Source: CAYFPX01 sp964519895
Lineage (GTDB): Bacteria; Myxococcota_A; UBA796; CAJQPC01
Direction of reading: 5' to 3'
Length of the DNA: 64,000 nt
Assembly (NCBI GenBank): GCA_964519895.1
Contig: CAZFLE010000008.1
Location: 55,612-119,611, forward strand
The notes beneath the pieces are model-generated. The model made no database searches, was not told where the DNA came from, and was given only the letters and a program-made list of their open reading frames with translations. Positions within the stretch are counted from its first letter, which is position 1; every line of letters starts with the position of its first letter. A program made the translations under genes and the position numbers. This document shows positions 27,755-36,761 of the stretch, in pieces.

Positions 27755-29569
27755 TCAGCCGAACAGGGCCTCGTTCAGGCAGCTCTCGTCGGCCGTGCGG
27801 ATGGACTTGCCCAGGGCGATCGCGCTGGGCAAGGTGTTGGCCACGTAGAAGTCCAGGCCCAGCACCTTGCCGCGGTAGAAGGCCTGGTCCGAGCCGGTTG
27901 CGCCACCGTCCAGAGCCTGGCGAGCGATGCGTGCCTGCTCCAGGGCGTGAAGTCCCAGCACCACCGTGCCCATCATCTCCAGCAGTGGCGTGGCCTGAAC
28001 CATCACCCCGGCCAGGTTGTCTTCGGCCCCCACGCTGCCCAGGTGCATCGCCGTGGCGCCGACGGCCTGAACCGCCCGTTCCAGCGCGTTCGCCTGGTCG
28101 GCGAGACCGGCGTCCCGGGCGGCCTGGATGCCGTCGCCGGCCTCCTGGATCCACTGCAACAGCAGCATGCCGCCGCCGCGGGTGAGCTTGCGGCCCAGCA
28201 GGTCCATGGCCTGGATCCCGTTGGTGCCCTCGTAGAGCGACGCGATCTTGAGGTCCCGCATGTGTTGCTCGACGGGGTACTCGCTGATGTAGCCGTAGCC
28301 CCCATAGGTCTGGATCGCGAGCCGGGTGCACTCGAAGCCCAGGTCCGAGCACCAGGCCTTGACGATGGGTGTCATGAGCTCGACCAGGTTGTCGAAGTGC
28401 TTGCGCCGGTCCGGGTCCGGGTGGCGGTTCGCCATGTCGTTGCGCCAGGCCGTGGTGTAGACCAGCGAGCGCATGGTCTCGACCGAGGTCTTCTGGAGCA
28501 TGAGCATCCGGCGCACGTCGGGGTGGTGCACGATGGCGACCCGGGGAGCGCTCGGGTCCCGCCACTGTTCGACGGCGGAGCCCTGGATGCGCTCGCGGGC
28601 ATAGGTCAGCGCGTTCAGATAGGCCGCGCTCGCCGACGCCAGGCCCTGGAGGCCGACCTGGATCCGGGCGTCGTTCATCATCATGAACATGATGCGCATG
28701 CCGCTGTGTTCGTCGCCGAGCAGGTAGCCGCGGCAGGGGCCGTTGGCGCCCAGCACCAGGGTGCAGGTGGCCGAGCCGTGCAGGCCCATCTTCTCCTCGA
28801 TCCCGACCACCACCGCGTCGTTTCGCGCACCCACGTCGTCGCCGGCGATCTGCAGCTTGGGCACCAGGAAGATGGAGATGCCCTTGGTGCCTTCGGGTGC
28901 CCCGGGTGTCCGGGCCAGGACCAGGTGGAGGATGTTGTCGGTGAGGTCCTGGTCGCCGGCGGTGATGAAGACCTTTTCGCCCTCGAGGTGGTACACGCCG
29001 GGCTCGTCGGTCGGGGTGGCCCGGGCCCGGTTGTCGCCGACGCTGCTGCCCGCACCGGCTTCGGTCAGGCACATCGTGCCGGCCCACTCGCCAGCGTACA
29101 TCTTGGGCAAGCACAGGTCCTTGATCCATCCGGGGGCGTGCTCGGTGACGAGCTCTGCCGCGCCGCGGATCAATCCCGGGTAGGTCATGAAGGCGGTGTT
29201 CGCCGCCGAGAAGATCTCCCCCACCGCGGCGCCCACCGGCCGGGGCAGCCCGATGCCGCCCCACTCGGCGGGGGCCATGGTGCCGATCCAGCCCGACGCG
29301 CGGAACTGGGCAAAGGCCATTGGAAAGCCGGACGGTGTCGTGACGTTGCCGTCGGCGTCGAGCTGGCAGCCCTGGACGTCGCCGGACTTGTTGAGTGGCC
29401 ACAAGAGCTCGGTCGCGACCTTGGCGGCCTGGTCGATCATCGCGTCGTAGAGGTCCTGGTCCATGTCGGCGAAGGCCTCGAAGTCCTTGAGCGTGTCCTG
29501 GACCCGGAGCTGCTCGAAGAGGACGAAGCGGATGTCGCGCAGGTCGAAGTTGATCCCGGTGGCGCTCAT
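27755..29569 (-). CDS. Acyl-CoA dehydrogenase with C-terminal extension
   Basis: 604 residues from ATG 29569 with AGGGGAG upstream. The acyl-CoA dehydrogenase core shows CLTEAGAGSSVGDNRARA and the catalytic glutamate motif SLYEGTNGIQAMDLLGRKL near residue 455. An additional helical C-terminal domain of about 130 residues follows. This long layout matches the 3-methylmercaptopropionyl-CoA / long-chain type rather than the ~390-residue short-chain type. The substrate cannot be named from sequence. Electrons would go to ETF. It lies 78 bases beyond the giant lipoprotein start and downstream of the PLP-enzyme gene on the same strand. Confidence 0.88.
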   Translation of the reverse strand: MSATGINFDLRDIRFVLFEQLRVQDTLKDFEAFADMDQDLYDAMIDQAAKVATELLWPLNKSGDVQGCQLDADGNVTTPSGFPMAFAQFRASGWIGTMAPAEWGGIGLPRPVGAAVGEIFSAANTAFMTYPGLIRGAAELVTEHAPGWIKDLCLPKMYAGEWAGTMCLTEAGAGSSVGDNRARATPTDEPGVYHLEGEKVFITAGDQDLTDNILHLVLARTPGAPEGTKGISIFLVPKLQIAGDDVGARNDAVVVGIEEKMGLHGSATCTLVLGANGPCRGYLLGDEHSGMRIMFMMMNDARIQVGLQGLASASAAYLNALTYARERIQGSAVEQWRDPSAPRVAIVHHPDVRRMLMLQKTSVETMRSLVYTTAWRNDMANRHPDPDRRKHFDNLVELMTPIVKAWCSDLGFECTRLAIQTYGGYGYISEYPVEQHMRDLKIASLYEGTNGIQAMDLLGRKLTRGGGMLLLQWIQEAGDGIQAARDAGLADQANALERAVQAVGATAMHLGSVGAEDNLAGVMVQATPLLEMMGTVVLGLHALEQARIARQALDGGATGSDQAFYRGKVLGLDFYVANTLPSAIALGKSIRTADESCLNEALFG

Positions 29570-29633
29570 GGGACTCCCCTGGAAATGAATGGCGGCTCAG
29601 TGGTGTAGCGGGCCTAACAAGGCGGGGGGGTGG

Positions 29634-30842
29634 TCACCCCAGGAAGCAGCCCCCGGCGCCTCGGTAGGTCGCGACACGGTCCAGCACGCCTTGTCCCCGC
29701 AGGAACAGGTACTCGGTGAAGTGCTCGGCGAGCTCCCCGGCCTTGGCGTGGCGGAAGAAGACCGGGTCTCCCAGGGACAGGGCCAGCCCCTTGGGCACGC
29801 GGAGCGGCGTCTGCACCTCGCCGGCGCCCTCCATGCCGAGCAGCGCCAGGCCCTGGGGCAGCCACGGCACGGGGAGTTTGTCGGGGCCTGCCGCGCCGCT
29901 GGCTACGTAGCCCCCGCCGTGACAGGTCACGTGGCGAGGGTCGGGCCGCCGGACGACCTGCAGGGCAAAGGCGATGGCCGGGTCCAGGTCCAGGCCCTGG
30001 AAGTAGTCGAACAGGTGGGAGTCCACGAAGCCACTGCCAGCGGTGACCTCGGTCAGGTGTGGTTCGGCTGCGGTCAACGACACGCTCCCGGTGCCGCCGC
30101 CGTTGAACAGGTCATAGGCGATGCCGCGTGCGCGAAGGCCCGCGGCGATGCGGGCCCGCACCTCGACCACGTGGGGGTGGGCCTTGCGCTTCATCCAGCG
30201 CGTGGCCGCGTTCATGGGGCCGGACACGAAGGGGCTGGCGTCCTGGACCCCGGCGATGTGGGACTCGTAGCCCATCACGCCTTGGAGGCGCAGACCGGGC
30301 CGGCCGGCGATGTGCTCGCACAGCGACAACACCCCCGCCGGCGTGCGCAGGGGACTGCGCCGGGCGCCCACGTGCACCCACGGACCGAGGGGGCGGTAGC
30401 TGGTGTCGACCTCGACCACCACGGGGATGACGCTGTCGACCGCCCGGGCTGCCCGATCGAGCAGGTCCAGCTGTCCGGTGCTGTCCACGACGATGCCCAC
30501 GGTGGCCGGGCCCAGGTTGGCCTGGGCGAGCAGGTCTGCGTCGCACAACTGACCCGTGGGGTAGGCCACGAAGAGGTCGTGGAAGCCCCGCTGTGCCAGC
30601 CACGCGGCTTCGGTCGCCGAGAAGCACATCACACCCTTCAGCGTGTCCCCGCCCTGGGCGAACAGGTGCTCCATGAGCGCCACACAGCGCAGGGACTTGC
30701 TGGCCATGCGCAGCGTCTTGCCGGCCGCCCGGACCGGGGCGAGCAGGGTCTCCAGGTTCCGGTCCACCGCGTCCAGGTCCACGAAGGCGCAGGGCAGGGG
30801 CTCGCCCTGGAGTGCGGCTCGGTAGTGGGCATAGGTGCTCAT
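29634..30842 (-). CDS. PLP-dependent amino acid deaminase/aldolase (alanine racemase-fold, D-threonine aldolase-like)
   Basis: 402 residues. The N-terminal alanine-racemase-like barrel carries the probable PLP lysine K49 in LRMASKSLRC. The order AFVDLDAVDRNL, VVVEVDTSYRPLGP, GVMGYESHIAG, NGGGTGS and TEVTAGSGFVDSHLFDYF fits the 'amino acid deaminase/aldolase' relatives of D-threonine aldolase and D-serine dehydratase. C-terminal HGGGYVASG and VFFRHAKAGELAEHF would complete the metal and PLP environment. It overlaps radA by the ATGA tetranucleotide, so translation is coupled. The exact substrate is unknown. Confidence 0.82.
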   Translation of the reverse strand: MSTYAHYRAALQGEPLPCAFVDLDAVDRNLETLLAPVRAAGKTLRMASKSLRCVALMEHLFAQGGDTLKGVMCFSATEAAWLAQRGFHDLFVAYPTGQLCDADLLAQANLGPATVGIVVDSTGQLDLLDRAARAVDSVIPVVVEVDTSYRPLGPWVHVGARRSPLRTPAGVLSLCEHIAGRPGLRLQGVMGYESHIAGVQDASPFVSGPMNAATRWMKRKAHPHVVEVRARIAAGLRARGIAYDLFNGGGTGSVSLTAAEPHLTEVTAGSGFVDSHLFDYFQGLDLDPAIAFALQVVRRPDPRHVTCHGGGYVASGAAGPDKLPVPWLPQGLALLGMEGAGEVQTPLRVPKGLALSLGDPVFFRHAKAGELAEHFTEYLFLRGQGVLDRVATYRGAGGCFLG

Positions 30843-32197
30843 CGGAGCAGCGCGTCCAGGGCCTCGCGCACGGTGCGGACCGGCACCAGGCTCAGGCCGG
30901 GTGGCGGCTCGACCTTGCTGCTCGCTGGCACGATCGCCCGTCGGAAGCCGTGCTGGGCGGCTTCCTTGAGCCGCAGCAGCGGGTGCCCGACGGCCCGGAC
31001 CTCGCCCACCAGGCCGACCTCGCCAAACGCCAGCGCGTGGGGATCGAGGGCGCGGTCCCGGAAGCTGCTGGCGATCGCCGCGACCAGGCCCAGGTCCACC
31101 GCCGGCTCGACGATGCGCAGTCCCCCGGCCGCCGAGACGAAGACGTCGCGCTCGCTCATGGGCAGGCCGAGCTTGCCCAGAACCGCCAGGAGCATCATGA
31201 GACGCCCACGATCGAGCCCCACCGCGGTCCGAGCCGGGCTGCCCAGGCCAGGCGCACCGACCAGGGCCTGGACCTCGGCCAGCACCGGCCTGCTGCCCTC
31301 CATCGCGGCGACCACGGCGGTTCCAGATGCGGTCGGGACCCGCTCCTGGAGCAGGCGTGCCGAGGCGTCGGGGACCTCGACCAGGCCCTCGTCGCGCATC
31401 TCGAACAGGCCGGTCTCGCCCGTGGGCCCGAAGCGGTTCTTGACCGCTCGGAGCATGCGCAGGCTGGAGCGGCCATCGCCCTCGAAGTAGACGACCGTGT
31501 CGACCAGGTGCTCCAACATGCGCGGCCCAGCCAGGCTGCCTTCCTTGGTGACGTGGCCGATCAGGAAGGTGGCGATGCCCTCGCCCTTGGCCAGGGCCAT
31601 GGCCTGGCTGGCGACCTGGCGGACCTGGGACACCGCACCGGGCACGCCCTGGAGCGCCGGGTCATGGAGGGTCTGGACCGAGTCCATGACGACCGCAGCA
31701 GGCCGCAGCCGACGCACGGCTTCGACCACGGCCGGCAGGTCGGTCTCGGCCAGCAGCGACAGGCCATCGCCGGCCAGGCCGAGCCGATCGGCCCGCAGAC
31801 GGACCTGGGCGGCGGACTCTTCGCCTGTGACGTACAGGGTCTGCAGGCCCCGCCGGCCCAGGGCGTCCAGGGCCATCAGCAGCAGGGTGGACTTGCCGAC
31901 CCCGGGATCGCCGCCCAGCAGCACCAGGGAGCCGGCGACCAGGCCCCCCCCCAGGATCCGATCGAGCTCTCCGATGCCCACCCGCAGGCGGACCTCGCCG
32001 CCGCCGCGGACCGAGACGTCCTGGAGGGGGGTCGGGGTTAGGACCCGGGCCTTGGACGGTGGGGTGCCCACGCCCCCAGGTGCCGGGGTCTCCTCGACCA
32101 GGGTGTTCCAGGCGGTACAGCCGGCGCAACGCCCGGCCCAGCGTGTCTCGACGTGACCACAGGACGTGCAGCGGAACCGGGTTCGCGGGCGAGCCAT
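30839..32197 (-). CDS. radA: DNA repair protein RadA
   Basis: 452 residues. ATG 32197 is preferred over a GTG three codons upstream because it gives the standard MARPRTRFRC start. Order: a C4 zinc finger CTSCGHVETRWAGRCAGC, a RecA-like ATPase with Walker A GGDPGVGKSTLL at about residue 95, the RadA-specific KNRFGPTGE motif, and a Lon-protease-like C-terminal domain. RadA drives branch migration of recombination intermediates. The length matches the family. It is divergent from the coiled-coil gene at 32299. Confidence 0.95.
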   Translation of the reverse strand: MARPRTRFRCTSCGHVETRWAGRCAGCTAWNTLVEETPAPGGVGTPPSKARVLTPTPLQDVSVRGGGEVRLRVGIGELDRILGGGLVAGSLVLLGGDPGVGKSTLLLMALDALGRRGLQTLYVTGEESAAQVRLRADRLGLAGDGLSLLAETDLPAVVEAVRRLRPAAVVMDSVQTLHDPALQGVPGAVSQVRQVASQAMALAKGEGIATFLIGHVTKEGSLAGPRMLEHLVDTVVYFEGDGRSSLRMLRAVKNRFGPTGETGLFEMRDEGLVEVPDASARLLQERVPTASGTAVVAAMEGSRPVLAEVQALVGAPGLGSPARTAVGLDRGRLMMLLAVLGKLGLPMSERDVFVSAAGGLRIVEPAVDLGLVAAIASSFRDRALDPHALAFGEVGLVGEVRAVGHPLLRLKEAAQHGFRRAIVPASSKVEPPPGLSLVPVRTVREALDALLR

Positions 32198-32298
32198 GGC
32201 CGGCACGTACGCCCGCGGGACTGCGACGGCAACCAGGGGTGTGCCAGAAGGTGTCCGGACGGGAGCGGTAGTGTGCGTCGGACGGACGGGAGCACGGG

Positions 32299-32991
32299 AT
32301 GAGACGGGTGATCGCGGTCATGGTGGGCCTGTTGCTGGGCGTGGTCTTGGGGCGGCTCGGGCCGGCCAGCGAGCTGGCCGAATTCGAGGCCCGGCTGGCC
32401 CAGGCCGAGGCGGCCGCAGACTGCGAGGCGCAGTCCCTGGGACGGGACCTGGCCGCGTTGATGGGGAGCGGGCTGGCGACGCCGCCACCGCGCCGGGCAC
32501 CGCCGCCGGCCGTGGACCTCGAAGAGCTGGAGGGAGAGCTGGCCGAGGCCGAGGCCGAGGCCGAAGCCCTGCGCGAGGAGGCCAAGGCGGACCTCAAGCG
32601 AGAGCTCGCCGACGACCAGGAGCTCCAGGCGGCCCGGGCGGCCCTCGCCCTCCGACGGAGCCAGGCCCGGGCAGCCCTCATCGAGGACGCCGATCCCAGC
32701 GACGCGCAGCTGGCGGACATCGACGCCGCGGTGGACGACATGAACGCGTCCCTGGAGGTCCTGGCCCAGGACCTGGTGGACATGTTCGACCAGGGCGGGG
32801 AGCCCGGTCGCCGGGACGCGATGGTCTTTGCCGCCGAGGCCCTGGACACCATGATCGCCGCCGAAGACCAGATCTGGGACGCCCTGGACTCAGACCAGCG
32901 CGACGCGGTGGACGACGGCGCCGTGGACCCCTTCAGCTACGTGGACGAGGGCATCGTGGACGTGCTGGCCGCTCTGGGGGACACGCCCTGA
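32299..32991 (+). CDS. Membrane-anchored acidic coiled-coil protein
   Basis: 230 residues, ATG with GGGAG 7 bases upstream. Residues 5-22 form one hydrophobic helix (VIAVMVGLLLGVVLG) that is a signal anchor or uncleaved signal peptide. The rest is highly charged with heptad-like stretches (ELEGELAEAEAEAEALREEA at about 75-95) and predicted coiled coil outside the membrane. No named family. Its stop overlaps the permease start (TGATG), so it is likely an accessory part of the adjacent ABC transporter. Confidence 0.8.
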   Translation: MRRVIAVMVGLLLGVVLGRLGPASELAEFEARLAQAEAAADCEAQSLGRDLAALMGSGLATPPPRRAPPPAVDLEELEGELAEAEAEAEALREEAKADLKRELADDQELQAARAALALRRSQARAALIEDADPSDAQLADIDAAVDDMNASLEVLAQDLVDMFDQGGEPGRRDAMVFAAEALDTMIAAEDQIWDALDSDQRDAVDDGAVDPFSYVDEGIVDVLAALGDTP

Positions 32992-33917
32992 TGGCAGGGC
33001 CCGGCCGCCCCGACCCCAGCCCGCTGCAGTCGCTCACCGACACCCTGCTGGTGGCCCGCTTCCACTTTGCTCGCGCCGTGCGCACCCGCAGCGCCCTGAA
33101 CCTGTGCGCGCTGTTCACCCTCTGCGCCACCGGCTCGGCCATCGGCTTTCGCCAGATCTTGAAGGCGATGGAGGACATGGCCTCGCGCACACTCGGGGTG
33201 CCCACGACGGACACCCCGGGCGCGATGTTCGACACCCTGCGGGTCCAGGGGGACCTGGAGTCGATGCTCGAGGCCATGCTGGGCAACGTGGAGCTGGTCG
33301 AGTGGGCGCTGACCACGCCCTACATGACCGTCACCTGGGCCTGGTCCGGGCTGGGGCTGATCCCCTTCCTGGCAGCGGCTGTCGGGGCCAACGCGATCTC
33401 CCCGGACCTGGCCGGGCGCACGATCCGCTTCGAGGCGCTGCGGACCGGCCGGCTCGAGATCGTGGGCGGGCGCTTCCTGGGGCTGGCGGTGCTGGTCTTG
33501 ATCGCCATCGCTCTGAGCATCTCGGCACCGCTGGCCGTGGCGATGTTCTGGATGGCGGAGCAGCCCGCCCTGCGCCAGCTGACGACGCTCCTGGCCTTTG
33601 TGCCCAGGCTGTGGTTCTGGTCGCTGCCCTTCGTGGCGCTGGGGCTGAGCTGCTCGACGATGGTGAGCAACGTGAACTGGTCTCGGCTGTTCTCGGCCGG
33701 CGCGGTGGTGCTGACCTGGATCGGCTGGCGGGCAGCGGATCACTACGGCGAGGGCCAGGCGTGGTCCGATCTGGTCATCCTGTTGCTCCCCCAGGGCTGG
33801 ATCGCCGGCCTGTGGGGACCCGGCACGGGCTGGCTGACCGCCGGGATCGTGCTGGCGGCGATCGGCGTGACCTATGCGATCCCCGGCCACTGGCTCCTGT
33901 CGCGGCGGGACCTGTGA
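32991..33917 (+). CDS. ABC transporter permease
   Basis: 308 residues from ATG 32991, which overlaps the preceding stop by one base. There are about six hydrophobic helices, including SALNLCALFTLCATGSAIGF near residue 35 and LVLIAIALSISAPLAVAMFW near 165. The helix topology and the extracytoplasmic loop after the first helix match ABC-2 type (ABCB-like NatB/CcmB class) exporter permeases. Its stop overlaps the ATPase start (GTGA). The transported substrate is unknown. Confidence 0.85.
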   Translation: MAGPGRPDPSPLQSLTDTLLVARFHFARAVRTRSALNLCALFTLCATGSAIGFRQILKAMEDMASRTLGVPTTDTPGAMFDTLRVQGDLESMLEAMLGNVELVEWALTTPYMTVTWAWSGLGLIPFLAAAVGANAISPDLAGRTIRFEALRTGRLEIVGGRFLGLAVLVLIAIALSISAPLAVAMFWMAEQPALRQLTTLLAFVPRLWFWSLPFVALGLSCSTMVSNVNWSRLFSAGAVVLTWIGWRAADHYGEGQAWSDLVILLLPQGWIAGLWGPGTGWLTAGIVLAAIGVTYAIPGHWLLSRRDL

Positions 33918-34834
33918 CGGCCCCCGCCCTGACCCTGCGAGACCTGCGCAAGCGCTACGAGCGCGGCGGTCCCTGGGCCCTGGACGGCCTGAGTTGCAGC
34001 TTCCCCCGGGGAGCCATCAGCGGACTGGTGGGGCCCAATGGCGCTGGCAAGACCACCCTGTTCTCGGCCGTGGCCGGGTACCTCCAGCTCCAGGGCGGCA
34101 CGGTCGACATCCTGGGGGAGGGGCCCTTTGATCCCTTCCGGATGAAGGGGCGATTCGGCATGTTGCCCCAGGACGCGACCCTGGACCTGCGCCTGACCCC
34201 CACGGTGTTCTTGCGGGGCATGGCCCGGCTCCAGGGGCTGGGCCGGGACGCTGCAGAGGCGGCGGCGGCGGTGGCGATCGCGGCCGTGAACCTCTCGGAT
34301 CGGGCCTCGGACCGAGTCGGCTCCCTCTCCCACGGCATGCGACGTCGCCTGGCGGTGGCCTCGGCCCTGGTCGGCGAGCCGGAGCTCATCGTGCTCGACG
34401 AGCCCACGGCCGGGCTGGATCCCAAGGAGGCCAGCAGCCTGCGCGGCGTGCTGATGGGGTTGCGCGGCCGGGCCAGCCTGATCGTGTCGAGCCACAACCT
34501 GGTCGAGCTGGAGCGCATCTGTGACCACGTGGTCTTGATCGAGGCCGGCCGGTGCCTGGGCCAGGGCACCATCGAGGCGCTCACGTCCCGCGGCGTCGAG
34601 GAGACCTGGACCCTGGGCCCCGGCGACGTGCCCTTGGCGGCCTTGCAGGCGGCGCTGCCAGACCACGCCTTCGAGCTGGTCACCCAGACCCTGGTGCACA
34701 GGGCGCCCACGGAACAACACCTGGACGCCGGCTCGGTGGTCATCGCTGGACAGCTCGCCGCGGCGGCCGTTCCGATCCGCGGGGTCCGCCGAGGGCGAAG
34801 CCTGGAAGAGAGCTACCTGGAGCGCACCCGATGA
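33914..34834 (+). CDS. ABC transporter ATP-binding protein
   Basis: 306 residues from GTG 33914, the only good start and part of a GTGA overlap with the permease stop. Walker A GPNGAGKTTL lies at about residue 38, signature LSHGMRRRL at about 137, Walker B LIVLDEP at about 158, and H-loop SSHNL at about 192. The C-terminal extension is typical of ABC-2 exporters. It would power the adjacent permease. The following gene starts within its stop codon (ATGA). Confidence 0.93.
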   Translation: MTAPALTLRDLRKRYERGGPWALDGLSCSFPRGAISGLVGPNGAGKTTLFSAVAGYLQLQGGTVDILGEGPFDPFRMKGRFGMLPQDATLDLRLTPTVFLRGMARLQGLGRDAAEAAAAVAIAAVNLSDRASDRVGSLSHGMRRRLAVASALVGEPELIVLDEPTAGLDPKEASSLRGVLMGLRGRASLIVSSHNLVELERICDHVVLIEAGRCLGQGTIEALTSRGVEETWTLGPGDVPLAALQAALPDHAFELVTQTLVHRAPTEQHLDAGSVVIAGQLAAAAVPIRGVRRGRSLEESYLERTR

Positions 34835-35751
34835 CGAACGTGCTGCGGTGGGGCCGCTCGGCCTATGAGACCCCCCTCGATCTGGCCGGAGAGGCCGAGG
34901 CGCTGGCCGCACTCGGCTGCCGGGTGCGCCAGGAGGAAGGCCCCGAACCCGCCCTCGAGGACGTCGAGGTCCTGGTGGTGACGAGCCGCCAGCAGGTCCG
35001 GGCCGAGACCCTGGCCCGGGCCCCCCAGGTGGGGCTGGTGATCACCACCACGTCGGGGCATGACCACGTGGACCTGGCGGCCGCCGAGGCGCGCGGCGTG
35101 GCGGTCTGCCGTTGCCCGCTGGCCCGCAGGGATGCGGTGGTCGACACCGCCATGGCCATGGGTCTGGCCCTGCTCCGCGACCTGCCCGGTCTGCACGCGC
35201 GGGCCCGTGACGGCGCCTGGGCCCGCGGCGAGCTGCCCGCCCGGCGGCTCGGGCTGGTCCGGGGCCTGGAGGTGGGCGTGATCGGCTACGGCGTGATCGG
35301 TCGACGGGCGACGGAAGCGTGGCGCAACCTGGGCGCGAGGGTGCGCTGGCACGACCCGGCCGTCAGTGGCTCGCTCCCCCTGGCGGACCTGTTCGAGCTG
35401 TCCCGGCTGGTCACGTTGCACTGCGCCCTGACCCCCACCAGCGAGCGGATCCTGGACAGCTGGGCCTTTGACGCGATGGCCCCAGGCACGGTGGTGGTGA
35501 ACACGGCCCGGGGTCGCTGTGTCGACGTCCAAGCCCTGCTCGCAGCGGAGCACCTGGGCGGGATCGGCCTGGACGTGTTTCCCCAGGAGCCCTGGCCGGG
35601 ACTCCAGACGCTGGCCAGTCGGCCGTCGACGCTGCTCACGCCGCACGCGGCCGGCTACCACGCCGGTCTGGGCGCAGCGATCGCTCATGAGGTCGAAGCC
35701 ACGGTCGGGGCCTGGCTCGAGCAGGCACCGCTCCCCCACAGGCTGGTCTGA
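34831..35751 (+). CDS. D-2-hydroxyacid dehydrogenase (3-phosphoglycerate dehydrogenase-like)
   Basis: 306 residues, ATG overlapping the ATPase stop by four bases. The NAD-binding fold has the glycine motif VGVIGYGVIGRRA at about residue 148. The catalytic residues expected in the family are visible as the Arg in VVNTARGRCVD, the Glu in FPQEPW, and the His in LTPHAAGYH. It belongs to the D-isomer-specific 2-hydroxyacid dehydrogenases; the substrate could be phosphoglycerate, erythronate-4-phosphate or another 2-hydroxyacid. Its coupling to an ABC exporter operon is unusual. Confidence 0.88.
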   Translation: MTNVLRWGRSAYETPLDLAGEAEALAALGCRVRQEEGPEPALEDVEVLVVTSRQQVRAETLARAPQVGLVITTTSGHDHVDLAAAEARGVAVCRCPLARRDAVVDTAMAMGLALLRDLPGLHARARDGAWARGELPARRLGLVRGLEVGVIGYGVIGRRATEAWRNLGARVRWHDPAVSGSLPLADLFELSRLVTLHCALTPTSERILDSWAFDAMAPGTVVVNTARGRCVDVQALLAAEHLGGIGLDVFPQEPWPGLQTLASRPSTLLTPHAAGYHAGLGAAIAHEVEATVGAWLEQAPLPHRLV

Positions 35752-35760
35752 GAGCGCCGC

Positions 35761-36387
35761 TCAGCGGATGGGCGCGTCGACCAGCTCGCCGACCGGGTCG
35801 AGCAGGATGCGTGCCGCCCGGGCGGCGGGACGATGGCGCCGGTCACCCAGCCAGTGCCAGGCCCGGTAGCGGGCCTCGCCCAGGAGCCACCCGCCCACGG
35901 GGGTCCATGCCAGGTCCCAGGCCGACGGGGTCTCGTTCCAGCCCTCGACGGCGTACTCCCACAGGGTGGAGTGCACGACGCCGGCGATGGCGGCGGCCCC
36001 CGGCGAGAAGCCCTCCCGGCGCATTCGGACGTGGATCTCCGAGCCCTGGAGCGCGTGGCCGAGCACGTTGGTCGTCCAGGCGTCGCCGTCGGCCTGGAGC
36101 CAGCCCAGGGGCCCGCCGCCGCCCATCGTCTCCGGCTCCCACACCGGAGCCCGGCCGAAGTTCGACTGGAACTTGGCCCACGACGGGGTCAAGGAGTTGC
36201 CGTGGTCCTGCCAGTTGGGCGGCTGGCTGATCATCAGGGTGGCGTACTGGGCCCCCCACTGGAGTGCCCCCAGCGTGGCGACCCGCGCCAGTCGCCGGGC
36301 CGGAGGATCCTGGGGGTGCCACTGCAGATCCAGGTCGGCCAGGGGCTCGGCGGACAGGGCGGTCAAGGCGAGGGTGAGGCTGAGCAT
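35761..36387 (-). CDS. DUF3943 family secreted protein
   Basis: 208 residues from ATG 36387. A short signal peptide (MLSLTLALTALSAEP) leads into a domain with NVLGHALQGSEIH, STLWEYAVEGWNETPSAWDLA and TPVGGWLLGEARYRAW, matching DUF3943, which is often found in outer-membrane or periplasmic proteins of deltaproteobacteria. No Shine-Dalgarno is obvious. Function unknown. It is convergent with the hydroxyacid dehydrogenase, 9 bases apart. Confidence 0.75.
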   Translation of the reverse strand: MLSLTLALTALSAEPLADLDLQWHPQDPPARRLARVATLGALQWGAQYATLMISQPPNWQDHGNSLTPSWAKFQSNFGRAPVWEPETMGGGGPLGWLQADGDAWTTNVLGHALQGSEIHVRMRREGFSPGAAAIAGVVHSTLWEYAVEGWNETPSAWDLAWTPVGGWLLGEARYRAWHWLGDRRHRPAARAARILLDPVGELVDAPIR

Positions 36388-36450
36388 GGGGGAGGGGACT
36401 GCAGAGGGCGTGCCAGCCTGCGCCGCGCCGTTTCGTGCGGATCCAGCGGA

Positions 36451-36479
36451 CCTGGGCTGCACCAGGTGCGCAGCCCGGG
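36451..36479. other. Intergenic hairpin upstream of the DUF3943 gene
   Basis: CCTGGGCTGC and GCAGCCCGGG pair over 10 bp (one G-U) around a 9-base loop. The inner GCACC-A-GGTGC palindrome offers an alternative fold. It lies in the 231-base gap between 36388 and 36618, where I see no other gene. It could end transcription from the upstream minus-strand gene or act as an operator. There is no U-run. Confidence 0.45.
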
Positions 36480-36618
36480 TGGCGGCCCCGCGCACAGGGT
36501 TGCGCAGCGCTCGCCCGGGTCCGGCAGACCTCAGTTGGCCATTGACCTGGCAACAGCCCGAGTGCGAGACTCTTGACGTAGCAAGACGCTTCTCCCCGAC
36601 CCGTCCCGGAGCTCGCTC

Positions 36619-36747
36619 ATGGACCCGCAGCCGTCGATGGTGCACCACCTTCCGGCCGCCCGCGCCCCCCGCAGCCTGGACCTGTGGGTGCTGGTGATGG
36701 TTGCGGCGGCGTTTGTGGGTGTACAGGGGATCTGGTCGCTGCTGTAG
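36619..36747 (+). CDS. Putative 42-residue single-span membrane protein
   Basis: A short frame from ATG 36619 with GGAG 7 bases upstream. The product has a polar N-terminus with His and Arg, then one hydrophobic helix (LDLWVLVMVAAAFVGVQGIW) ending just before the TAG stop. A TTGACG box lies about 40 bases upstream, but no matching -10 is visible. It stands alone on the plus strand between minus-strand genes. Translation is plausible from the ribosome site and clean membrane helix but unproven. Confidence 0.45.
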   Translation: MDPQPSMVHHLPAARAPRSLDLWVLVMVAAAFVGVQGIWSLL

Positions 36748-36761
36748 TTCTCGTCCTCGGC

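Noticed and set aside
25442..29608. A 1388-codon plus-strand open frame
   Set aside because: Antisense to the giant lipoprotein and an acyl-CoA dehydrogenase with clear motifs. Its composition is V/G/A/R-biased with no recognisable domain.
36388..36618. Search for tRNA or small RNA in the largest gap of the central region
   Set aside because: No cloverleaf or tRNA arms could be recognised. Only the hairpin at 36451-36479 stands out.
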